DNA of 64,000 bases from positions 3,979,531 to 4,043,530 of the forward strand of contig NZ_CP121472.1 in assembly GCF_036208045.1 (NCBI RefSeq), written 5' to 3'. The stretch's first letter is position 1. Each line of letters begins with the position of its first letter. The DNA is from Thiorhodovibrio winogradskyi (GTDB lineage Bacteria; Pseudomonadota; Gammaproteobacteria; Chromatiales; Chromatiaceae). Below, in pieces: positions 38,121-46,152 of the stretch. Under the pieces are notes generated by a model. The model did not search any database and had not been told where the DNA came from. It worked only from the letters and a program-made list of their open reading frames with translations. A program made the translations under genes and the position numbers.

Positions 38121-39710
38121 ATGCACCAACGCGACCGTTATGCCAAGGTCTCGGAGTCACCCACCCGGCCGGCCGCCGAGCGACCGCGACAGGAATTCGA
38201 TGTCGCCGACCTCTACCGCGGCCCGGTGACCGGCGGCGAGCCGGTCGAACGCGCGGCCGAGCAACAGCCGCTGGACGAGAAACTGCGCCAGGCCTATTTC
38301 TGGATCGTCAACCACGCCATTATCTCGCCCTTCTACGACATCGAATACAACGAGGCGCCGCCGATGCGCTTCACCTTCGGCGACCGCAAGGTGGCGATCA
38401 CCCTGCCCACCGACCAGAGTTACTCCAGCTATGCCCTGGCACCGCTTTTAAACCTGGCGGTGCGGCGGCGCTGCCTGCTGGTGGGCGGACCGGGTCGTGG
38501 CAAGACCGCCATCGCCATCCTGATGGGCGTGCTGGCGGGCTACGACCTGCACCAGATCCGCCGCGCCATCCAGCACGGCCAGCCGCAGATGACCATCGCC
38601 GACCTGCTCGGCAACCCGCTGCCGGCGACCCTGGTCAACGCCCAGTCCATGGATGAGATCAAGATCGCCTGGCGCCGCTGGCTGTCGATGCGGGTCAAGA
38701 TCATCGACGAGTACAACCGCATCCCCACCCGCACCCAGTCGGCGTTGCTCACCACCATGGCGGATAATTATGCCGAACTCTACGACCAGGTCTATGAGTG
38801 CCCCCCGGCGGCCTGGTATCTAACGGCCAACGACGACGCCGGCGGCGGCACCTACCAGGTCATAGAGGCGCTGCGCGATCGCATCGACATCGTCGTCAAA
38901 GCGCTGCATTTCAACACCCGCTTCCTCAATGAGCTGCTGCTGCGTATCGAGGATGGCATCCAACCCGAACAGGTGGTGCCGGCACGGATTATCTTCAGCC
39001 CCGAAGAGCTCGACCGGCTCGAGCGCGAGATTCTGGCGGTGGAGTTTCCGGCCCCCTTGCGCCGCCGGCTGGAGTTCTTTGCCAGTCATTTCGAGTTCTT
39101 CGAGCCGGCCGCCAACCAGTTCGAGTACATGACCAAGGACACGGTCAAGCTCTCCGGCCTTGAGTTCAGCGCCCTGAGTGGCGAGGAGACCGGCAAGAGC
39201 GCCCAGGTCGAGCTGGGCAGCCAGTCCCTGAACGGCTTTTCCGTGCGCGCGCTCATGACCTGCATCCATTTCATCAAGGCCATGGCCTATTTTCGCGGCG
39301 ACCGCGCGGTCAGCTTCGAGGACATGCGCCAGATCATCCCCTTCGTGATGCACGACAAACTAACCCAAAATCCGGATGCGCCTGCCTTCGAGCAGGACGG
39401 CCAAGCCACCCTGCGGGTGGACCGGATCAGCTGGATTCGCGGCCTGTTCGACAGCTCCTGCCAGGAGTTCGACAGGCTCGGGCTCGACCGCGACGACCCC
39501 GTGGCCGAGCTGGAGACCGAGCTGGAGCGCGGCCTTGAGGGGCTACCCGAGGCCGAGGTACGCAAGCGCCTGGCTCGCATCGAAGGGGTGCTGCGTGACT
39601 GGGCCGGCGGGCGCAAGCTGCATGGCCACATGTATGACGACATCCTCAAGCTCAAGTACCTGCACCAGCGCTACAGCAACTACCTGGGCTGGCTGAAGTG
39701 GCAGACTTGA
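38121..39710 (+). CDS. MoxR-like AAA+ ATPase
   Basis: A 529-residue AAA+ protein. Walker A GGPGRGKTA lies near residue 121, Walker B KIIDEYNRIP near 193, sensor 1 in YLTANDD near 234 and an arginine pair DRID near 252. MoxR-type ATPases act as chaperones that remodel or load cofactors on partner VWA-domain proteins; this one is followed by such a protein two genes on. A 280-residue C-terminal extension is longer than in ordinary MoxR. ATG 38121 has GGAG seven bases upstream; the frame opens earlier. It leads a five-gene plus-strand operon and overlaps the next gene by 13 bases. Confidence 0.88.
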   Translation: MHQRDRYAKVSESPTRPAAERPRQEFDVADLYRGPVTGGEPVERAAEQQPLDEKLRQAYFWIVNHAIISPFYDIEYNEAPPMRFTFGDRKVAITLPTDQSYSSYALAPLLNLAVRRRCLLVGGPGRGKTAIAILMGVLAGYDLHQIRRAIQHGQPQMTIADLLGNPLPATLVNAQSMDEIKIAWRRWLSMRVKIIDEYNRIPTRTQSALLTTMADNYAELYDQVYECPPAAWYLTANDDAGGGTYQVIEALRDRIDIVVKALHFNTRFLNELLLRIEDGIQPEQVVPARIIFSPEELDRLEREILAVEFPAPLRRRLEFFASHFEFFEPAANQFEYMTKDTVKLSGLEFSALSGEETGKSAQVELGSQSLNGFSVRALMTCIHFIKAMAYFRGDRAVSFEDMRQIIPFVMHDKLTQNPDAPAFEQDGQATLRVDRISWIRGLFDSSCQEFDRLGLDRDDPVAELETELERGLEGLPEAEVRKRLARIEGVLRDWAGGRKLHGHMYDDILKLKYLHQRYSNYLGWLKWQT

Positions 39711-40756
39711 CCGCTTTCGCCTCGGCCCTGCTGCGCCGACGCGATGACTACAACCAGCGTTTCCTGCACGCACGCCATCTCCACCGGGGCTTGGAGGCGG
39801 GCGCTTTCCACGAGGTGCTGCGCCGCCATGCCGCGCCCCTGGTCGAGCGACTCGCGGAGCATCTGGTCGAACAGCAGACCACCGCCAGTGATGGCGTCCT
39901 CGATGGCGTGGTCCCGCCCCTCTACGACCTCTGCCTGCAACTGACCGCTCAGGATTTGCTCGGTCCCGGCACCCGCGTGCCCGTCATGGCCGAGTTATTC
40001 GACCGACTGCTGCCACCCTTGGCCGGGCTGGCCCTCGCCGAACCCCAGCGGATTCTCGCCGCGCTTGCCAACGCTCTCCATCACTTGGCGATGGAACCGG
40101 CGGCGGACCCGCAATGTTGGATTGATCGCCTGCTCGCACTGGCGCCGCGGCTGACCTCGGTGCAGGCACTGCTGCAAGCCGGCCAGGTCGCCGCCTGGCG
40201 CTGTGGTATGGCCCACTACCGGGACAGCGCCTACCAGCTGGCCCGGCAGCTGGAACCAGAACTGCTGGCAGTCCTGTTTGATCGGCCCCGGATTCAGGGC
40301 GCGGGCCAGAACGAGCCCCAGAGCGAAAACACCACTCAAGACCTGTTGGCCGAACTTGCCGATCCCTGGTTTCAGCCCGACACCCCCGCACACGAGAAAC
40401 ACCTGCGGCTGGTCGCCCGGGTCGGCGGCTTTGTCGGTTTCGACGGTCCCTTCGCCGAGCCCCCCGAGGTGACCCGCTTCGGCGAGCTGCTCTACGCGCT
40501 GGACAGCCAGCAGACCTGGCGCTTGTTCGCCGACCGTTTCGGCCAAGTTCTGAAAGGACAGGGCAGCAACCGACCCGCCGGCAAAGCGAACGCCCGGAGC
40601 CACTTCCGCATCGATGCCGCTGGCGTCGTCAGCCGAGGCAAGCAGCGCGCCCACTTCCCGCAGTTGGCCGGCTGGCGCTCGGCGGCCTCGACCGAGCAGA
40701 CCTTGGTGGTCAGCCTGCCCCACAGTCACTATCTGTTTCTGGTGGCGCTGTGTTGA
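39698..40756 (+). CDS. Hypothetical protein of MoxR-VWA operon, 352 aa
   Basis: I do not recognise this soluble, mostly alpha-helical protein. No signal peptide, membrane helix or catalytic motif is visible. An N-terminal helix set (TAFASALLRRRDDYNQRF) continues to about residue 190; the middle (about 200-225) is polar and likely flexible; the last part has mixed strands and ends LPHSHYLFLVALC. It overlaps the ATPase gene by 13 bases and the VWA gene by seven, so it is made together with them and probably binds one of them, for example as an adaptor. That role is a guess from position. Confidence 0.75.
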   Translation: MADLTAFASALLRRRDDYNQRFLHARHLHRGLEAGAFHEVLRRHAAPLVERLAEHLVEQQTTASDGVLDGVVPPLYDLCLQLTAQDLLGPGTRVPVMAELFDRLLPPLAGLALAEPQRILAALANALHHLAMEPAADPQCWIDRLLALAPRLTSVQALLQAGQVAAWRCGMAHYRDSAYQLARQLEPELLAVLFDRPRIQGAGQNEPQSENTTQDLLAELADPWFQPDTPAHEKHLRLVARVGGFVGFDGPFAEPPEVTRFGELLYALDSQQTWRLFADRFGQVLKGQGSNRPAGKANARSHFRIDAAGVVSRGKQRAHFPQLAGWRSAASTEQTLVVSLPHSHYLFLVALC

Positions 40757-42555
40757 TCTCGGACCAAGGTCATCGCCGCGCCGCTGAACTGCTGCCCGCC
40801 TGGCAAGGGGCCTGGCCGGCCGCATTGGCAGTCTGGAGCCGCTTCACCCGGCTGCCGAAGCCGCGCTTTCTGCTGGATGAAGCCGCCGAGCAGGCCGAGG
40901 GACTCAGCGGCAGCTTCGCCATGATTCGTCTCAACGACCACGCGGTGCTGGTCAGCTTGCGCCAGGTCATTGAACTGGGGCTGGAGCGCTTCGCCACCGA
41001 GGTGCTGGCCCACGAAGTCGGTCACCACGTGCTGGCGCCGGCCGACCTGGCCGACAATGCGCGCCTGCTGGCAAGGCTGCGCGCTGGGCTACCGGGGCTG
41101 CGCAAGCACGCGCCCTTCGTCGGCAACCTCTATACCGACCTGCTGATCAACGACCGCCTGGCGCGCGACGCCGAGCTGGACCTGGCCGGCCTCTACCAAG
41201 CCCTCAAGCCAAAGGACAACCCGGGCAAGCTGTGGAACCTCTACATGCGCATCTACGAGCAGCTCTGGTCGCTGCCCAGCGGCAGCCTGACCCAGGGCCG
41301 GCTTGACCCGACCCTGCGCGCCGATGCCGCCCTCGGCGCTCGCCTGATTCGGGTCCATGCCCGCGACTGGCTAGAGGGCGCTGGTCGCTTCGCCGGGCTC
41401 CTCTACCCCTACCTGACGCGAGAGGCGGCCAAGGCGCACCAAGGCTTCGGCAGCCTGCTCGACGCCACCGAGGCCGGCAGCGGCGAGCAGGCGCCCGATG
41501 GCCTGGCCGAGATCGACGAGGCCGAGATCACCGGCAGCCTCGACCCGCGCGACGACCCAGCGCTCACTGGCATTGATCGGCCCGACCATGCACAAGGCGA
41601 TGCGCCCGACGACAAGGCACATGCGAGCGCACCCGCGGGACGCGAAACGCTCGGCGGACGCAAGCGGCGCTACCGCGGCCCCCTCGACTACACCGAACTG
41701 ATGGAATCAGCTGGGGTCAAGGCGCCGCGCAAGGAACTGGTGATGCGCTACTACAGGGAGCTGGCGCGCCGCCACCTCATCCCCTTCCCGAGTCGCCGCG
41801 TCGAGCAGGCCAGCGACCCGCTGCCCGAAGGGCTCGACTCCTGGGACCTGGGCGAACCCCTGGCGGCGGTGGACTGGCTCGAATCCATGATTCGCAGCCC
41901 GCGCGTGCTACCTGGTCTGACCACAGTGCAGCGCGGCTACGGTGAATCCCCCGGCACCGAGCCGGAGCGACGGCCGGTCGATCTGTATCTCGGCATCGAC
42001 TGCTCTGGCTCCATGGCCAACCCTGAACGGCAGCTATCCTATCCGGTGCTGGCCGGGACCGTCGTCGCCTTGTCCGCGCTGCGCGCCGGCGCTCGCGTCA
42101 TGGCCTGCCTGTCCGGCGAGCCGGGCGAGTTTGACCAAACCCATGGCTTTGTGCGCGGCGAGGCCGAGCTGCTGCAGCTGCTGACCGGCTATCTGGGCAC
42201 CGGCTACGCCTTCGGCATCGGCCGCCTGCAGGCGGCGATCCTGGACCAGCCACCACCCAAGCGGGCGGTGCATCTGCTGGTGATCAGCGATGCCGACCTC
42301 TTTAGAATGCTCGATGACTATCTAGACGGGGCGCGCGACGGCTGGGAGGTGGCCGAACAAGCCGCGCTCAAAGCTGGTGGAGGCGCCACCGCCGTGCTCA
42401 ACCTGCCCTATGAATACAGCCGCGAGGAAGGCAGCGTCATGGCCCGGCTGGAGCGCATTGGCTGGCAGGTGCACCAGGTGTCCAGCCAGGAACAGATGGT
42501 CGGTTTTGCCCGCGCCTTCGCCCGCGCCACCTACCACCGCGAGGGCGCGGCATGA
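40750..42555 (+). CDS. HExxH metallopeptidase-like / VWA domain protein
   Basis: A 601-residue protein with two parts. The N-terminal region (about residues 1-230) has AHEVGHHVLAP (about 86-96), a zinc-binding HExxH helix, and further acidic/His residues downstream. The C-terminal VWA domain (about 405-590) has a complete MIDAS: DCSGS (about 416), the Thr in GTGYAFG, and ISDAD. The layout recalls DUF2201-type metallopeptidase/VWA proteins that pair with MoxR ATPases, but I cannot confirm the family. The central stretch (about 235-305) is acidic and disordered. The start is GTG 40750, overlapping the previous gene. It is the likely partner of the AAA+ ATPase in the operon. Confidence 0.82.
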   Translation: MLISDQGHRRAAELLPAWQGAWPAALAVWSRFTRLPKPRFLLDEAAEQAEGLSGSFAMIRLNDHAVLVSLRQVIELGLERFATEVLAHEVGHHVLAPADLADNARLLARLRAGLPGLRKHAPFVGNLYTDLLINDRLARDAELDLAGLYQALKPKDNPGKLWNLYMRIYEQLWSLPSGSLTQGRLDPTLRADAALGARLIRVHARDWLEGAGRFAGLLYPYLTREAAKAHQGFGSLLDATEAGSGEQAPDGLAEIDEAEITGSLDPRDDPALTGIDRPDHAQGDAPDDKAHASAPAGRETLGGRKRRYRGPLDYTELMESAGVKAPRKELVMRYYRELARRHLIPFPSRRVEQASDPLPEGLDSWDLGEPLAAVDWLESMIRSPRVLPGLTTVQRGYGESPGTEPERRPVDLYLGIDCSGSMANPERQLSYPVLAGTVVALSALRAGARVMACLSGEPGEFDQTHGFVRGEAELLQLLTGYLGTGYAFGIGRLQAAILDQPPPKRAVHLLVISDADLFRMLDDYLDGARDGWEVAEQAALKAGGGATAVLNLPYEYSREEGSVMARLERIGWQVHQVSSQEQMVGFARAFARATYHREGAA

Positions 42556-43154
42556 GCGGCAGCAATATGCAGGCCCCGCTGCTTGACAGCCTGACCCGAC
42601 GGCTCGCGGAAACCCCGTCAGTCTTCCTGGCCGAGCCGCGCCGCGGCCGACGCGGCCAGCTCGAGGTCGCCGCCCTGGTGACCGACTTGCTGCTGACCCT
42701 GGGAGGCGACTTGCTGACACCGACACAGGCCACGGCCCATACCCCACGCGACAAGGGCGAGCGCAATCGCGCCCGTCTGGTGGCCATCTGCTGCTGGCTG
42801 CTGCATGACGAGACCTTTCGTCAGCGACCGGAGTTAGCGTCGCCCGTGGAAACCCTACTACAATCAGGCCTGAACGAACTGGCCGTGCTGATCGACGCCG
42901 AGCGCTTCGTCACCGACCTGGAACGGCGCGAGGAACTGGTGCGCCGGGTGCTGGACTGGCTCGGCCTGTGCCCGGCCGGCGAGTCGCCGCATCAGGCCGC
43001 CGACCGCCTTGGCGCGCTGGACAGCGTCGAGCGCGAGCGGGTGCTGCGTGCGACCCGCGCCCGCCAGGAAGCGGCGCGAGCGCGCCAGCTGAAGAAACAA
43101 ATGCAAGCGCGCCAAGCCCGCGAGGCTGCAGCCAAGGCCAACCGGGAGTGGTGA
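42552..43154 (+). CDS. Hypothetical protein of MoxR-VWA operon, 200 aa
   Basis: A 200-residue soluble helical protein of unknown family. The N-terminal half has a conserved-looking TRRLAETPSVFLAEPRRG start and RARLVAICCWLLHDETF; the last 50 residues form a highly charged Arg/Ala/Gln-rich helix (ATRARQEAARARQLKKQM), probably a coiled coil. Its start overlaps the VWA gene stop by four bases and its stop is two bases before the ligase ATG. It may be a scaffold in the complex; no direct evidence. Confidence 0.75.
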   Translation: MSGSNMQAPLLDSLTRRLAETPSVFLAEPRRGRRGQLEVAALVTDLLLTLGGDLLTPTQATAHTPRDKGERNRARLVAICCWLLHDETFRQRPELASPVETLLQSGLNELAVLIDAERFVTDLERREELVRRVLDWLGLCPAGESPHQAADRLGALDSVERERVLRATRARQEAARARQLKKQMQARQAREAAAKANREW

Positions 43155-43156
43155 GC

Positions 43157-44548
43157 ATGGACGCCGAATTTGCCGCGCGCCAAGACCGCAACCCACTGCT
43201 CGACGCAGCCGGCTGGCGGATGTTCTGCTTCCTGCACCAGCACCCGCGAGCGCCGCGCTGGAACTACCAGGTCGGCGATCGCCTGCTGGCCAAGGATCTG
43301 CCGGCACTGCATGCCTATCGCCAGCGCATCATTCAGGAGCGACCGCGCTGGCAACCAGACCCGCCCGATTGGCTGCTGGCCTGGGTCGAACGCCTGCTGC
43401 CTAAGGTGCCGCTATGGCGCGAGCGCCTGCCGGCTGGCTTCGACCCGCGCCGCGATTGGGTGCATATACCGACGTCTTGCCGCGAGGACATCGCCAGCCG
43501 CATCGAACAACTGGTGCCGCAAAACGCCGAGCTTTCACGGCTGATCGTCTATGAGACCAACGGTACCAGCACCGGCCACGCCCTCGACGTGCCCAACCAC
43601 CCAGCCGCGGTGGCACTGAACCATCCGCTGCTGGAGTTCGCCCTGTCCCGCCACGGCGTGCGACCAAGGTTCGATGCCCAGCACGTCGCCTGCGTCAATG
43701 TCGGCTCCGAGGCGCGCACCGTGACCTTCGCCAACGTCTTCGCCGCATGGAACAACGCCGGCTTCGCCAAGGTCAATCTGCACGAGGCGAGCTGGAGCCG
43801 CGACCAAGCCCGGCGCTTCTTCGCCGAGGTGCAGCCCGAGTTCCTGACCGGCGACCCGGTGGCCTTCGCCGCCTACGCCGACTGGGCCATCGACTACAAA
43901 CCCATGGCGATGGTCTCCACCGCCACCATGCTGTCCGCCGAGCTGAAACAGCACCTGGAGGCGCGCCATGGCTGCCCGGTGATCGACTTCTACTCCACCA
44001 CCGAGACCGGCCCCATCGCCTACGCCGGACCCAATGGCGACGGCTTCAGCCAGCTGCCGCCGGACCTTTACCTGGAAATCCTCGACCCTGAAGGCTACCC
44101 GGTGGAGGCGGGCACGCTGGGCGAGATCGCCGTCAGCGGCGGGCGCAACCCCTACCTGCCGCTCCTGCGCTATCGCACCGGCGATCACGCCCGACTCGAT
44201 CCCGCCGGCAATCCACAGGATCCGGCCCCTCGTCTGCACGACCTGCACGCACGAGCACCGGTGCTGTTCCGCGCTGCCAGCGGGGCGCCTGTTCACCCGC
44301 TCGACATCGCCTACATACTGCGCACCCAGTCCTGGGTTCAGCACGAACTGTTGCAAGGCGCCGACGGCTCCCTGCGCCTGACCATCCGGCCGGGACTGAT
44401 TGCCCGGATCGACCGGCAGGCGTTGCGGGACGGTTTCGATGTCCTGTTTGGCAAGCTGCCGCTGGAGATTATCGAAGACCCACAGCTCGGCAGCAACCGT
44501 CCCGGTGGCAAGGTCATAGCGTATCGCCGCGAACAATCGCCAGGTTGA
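43157..44548 (+). CDS. PaaK-like adenylate-forming enzyme (AMP-binding)
   Basis: A 463-residue member of the phenylacetate-CoA ligase-like branch of the AMP-binding superfamily. Motifs: nucleotide loop NGTSTGHA (about residue 137), DFYSTTETGPIAY (about 277, A5-like), LRYRTGD (about 337, A7-like), and a late PGGKVIAY lysine. It should activate a carboxylate with ATP; the acceptor (CoA, carrier or protein amine) is unknown. The short N-terminal extension (residues 1-90) is rich in Trp/Arg. The start ATG 43157 follows GGGAGTGG. Its presence as the last gene of a MoxR-VWA operon is unusual. Confidence 0.8.
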   Translation: MDAEFAARQDRNPLLDAAGWRMFCFLHQHPRAPRWNYQVGDRLLAKDLPALHAYRQRIIQERPRWQPDPPDWLLAWVERLLPKVPLWRERLPAGFDPRRDWVHIPTSCREDIASRIEQLVPQNAELSRLIVYETNGTSTGHALDVPNHPAAVALNHPLLEFALSRHGVRPRFDAQHVACVNVGSEARTVTFANVFAAWNNAGFAKVNLHEASWSRDQARRFFAEVQPEFLTGDPVAFAAYADWAIDYKPMAMVSTATMLSAELKQHLEARHGCPVIDFYSTTETGPIAYAGPNGDGFSQLPPDLYLEILDPEGYPVEAGTLGEIAVSGGRNPYLPLLRYRTGDHARLDPAGNPQDPAPRLHDLHARAPVLFRAASGAPVHPLDIAYILRTQSWVQHELLQGADGSLRLTIRPGLIARIDRQALRDGFDVLFGKLPLEIIEDPQLGSNRPGGKVIAYRREQSPG

Positions 44549-44717
44549 TGGAATGGCGGGCATGGGCGCTGCTGAACCGGCCCCATCAGACACTTATGCT
44601 CATCACTGTACACCACTAAATCACCCCGCGGCCACCATCGGCCGCACCGACCCGCCGGGTTATACTGCGACCAGGCAAGACAGGCACCGAGTCCGCCATC
44701 GCCTCGCATCCGCGCGC

Positions 44718-44807
44718 ATGAAAGAAACATAGATCAAGCTGTTCACCGATTTCGGCTTCAAGAAGGTTCCAAGCCTGGCTCAGCCTAACCCCTCGATTCG
44801 AGACTGA
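44718..44807 (+). pseudogene. Rpn/PD-(D/E)XK transposase-like N-terminal remnant
   Basis: ATG 44718 opens MKET, then a stop (TAG), then IKLFTDFGFKKV before the frame ends at 44807. LTDFGFKK at the N-terminus is the hallmark of Rpn-type recombination-promoting nucleases (PD-(D/E)XK). Only the first 25 residues or so remain, interrupted by a stop. A short match, so moderately certain. Confidence 0.5.
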
Positions 44808-44819
44808 AGGATCCCTGCC

Positions 44820-46048
44820 ATGCCCCGACGTCACCTACCCATCAGATCCGCTGTCGGGAGTCCACTGACATCGTCAGTTGTTTCAGCGAGCTGATCGATG
44901 GCGCCCATGCCGCCACCGGCGAGTGCGTGGTGGTGCTGGTCGACGAATACGACAAACCGATCCTCGACAACCTCCCCGATCTCGCCACCGCCAAGGCGAT
45001 GCGCGACGGGCTGCGCAATCTCTACTCGGTGATCAAGGGGCGGGATGCCCACATCCGCTTTGTCTTCCTCACGGGCGTGAGCAAATTCAGTAAGGTCAGC
45101 CTTTTCTCCGGGCTCAACAATCTGGTGGACATCACCGTGGATGCCGAGTATTCCGCTCTCTGCGGCTACACCGAGGCCGACTTGGACCGGGTCTTCGCGC
45201 CCGAGCTTGAAGGGTTGGACCGTGATCAGATCCGCGCCTGGTACAACGGCTACAACTGGACCGGCGAGGCGGTCTACAACCCCTTCAATGTGCTGCTGTT
45301 ATTCAAGACACGCCGATTTCACCCTTGGTGGTTCGAGACCGGCACGCCGACCTTTTTGGTCGATGTGCTGACCGAGCGCGGCTACTTCACGCCGGACCTG
45401 GCCAACCGCCAAACCAGTCTGGAACTGCTCTCGAGCTTTGATGTCGAGCACTTCGATAGCGATGCCCTGTTGTTTCAAACCGGCTACCTCACCATTCATG
45501 ACCTCGAAGAGCCTTTGCTCGGGCACTGGGTCTACACCCTGGGCTATCCCAATCGAGAGGTCGAAAGCAGCCTCAACGCAGCCCTGCTCGGTGGTCTAGG
45601 CGCGGATCGGCAGCGCACCTTCAGCCAACGCATGCAGCTTCTCAAATGCCTGCAAGCGGTCGATTTCGACGGCATCAAGACCCTGCTGGCAGCCCTCTTC
45701 GCCGCCATCCCCAGCGACTGGTACCGCAACAACCCCATCGCCCGCTACGAGGGCTACTACGCCAGCGTCTTCTACAGCCACCTCGCCGCGCTCGGCCTCG
45801 ACCTGGCGCCCGAGGACGCCAGCCACCATGGCCGCCTCGACCTGCGCCTGCGCTTCAACGGCCAACTCTGGCTGTTCGAGTTCAAGGTCGTCGAACTGGC
45901 TCCCGAAGGCGCCGCACTGGCACAGATCAAGGCCCGCGGCTATGCCGAGAAATACCGCGCCGAGGGCCTGCCCATCCACCTCATCGGCATTGAATTCAGC
46001 CGCGAGCAACGCACGCTGGTGGGGTTTGAGGTGGAGACCCTCAGCTGA
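44820..46048 (+). pseudogene. AAA-ATPase-like/PD-(D/E)XK protein, upstream copy with internal deletion
   Basis: This copy begins like its neighbour (ATG, MPR, LPI) but a 322-base deletion, falling between about 44840 and 44875, removes the Walker A region and shifts the frame. From 44876 onward it aligns with the intact copy at a constant offset of 1655 bases, and the rest is an open frame (44927-46048, 373 residues) containing VLVDEYDKPILDN and the nuclease end LWLFEFKVVE. Without a P-loop it cannot work as the full protein; a shortened product from an internal GTG is possible. Confidence 0.85.
45106..46048 (+). repeat. Near-identical direct repeat, copy 1
   Basis: About 943 bases nearly identical to 46761-47703 with only a few changes (for example Ser/Thr and Tyr/His codons). 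Upstream of 45106 the copies drop to clearly lower identity, giving a sharp boundary as expected from gene conversion or recent recombination. Confidence 0.9.
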
Positions 46049-46152
46049 TCTGGCGCGGAATCGCTTCACCGAGCGATGCCACGCGCATGGTCAAGGTCGT
46101 GCTAGCATCCGCTCGCATCCATCGGCCGCGACCAGTCGCACGGACGACCATC

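Noticed and set aside
37523-38656. 377-codon plus-strand frame across pnuC and into the ATPase gene
   Set aside because: It crosses a divergent promoter region and overlaps two real genes; no domain.
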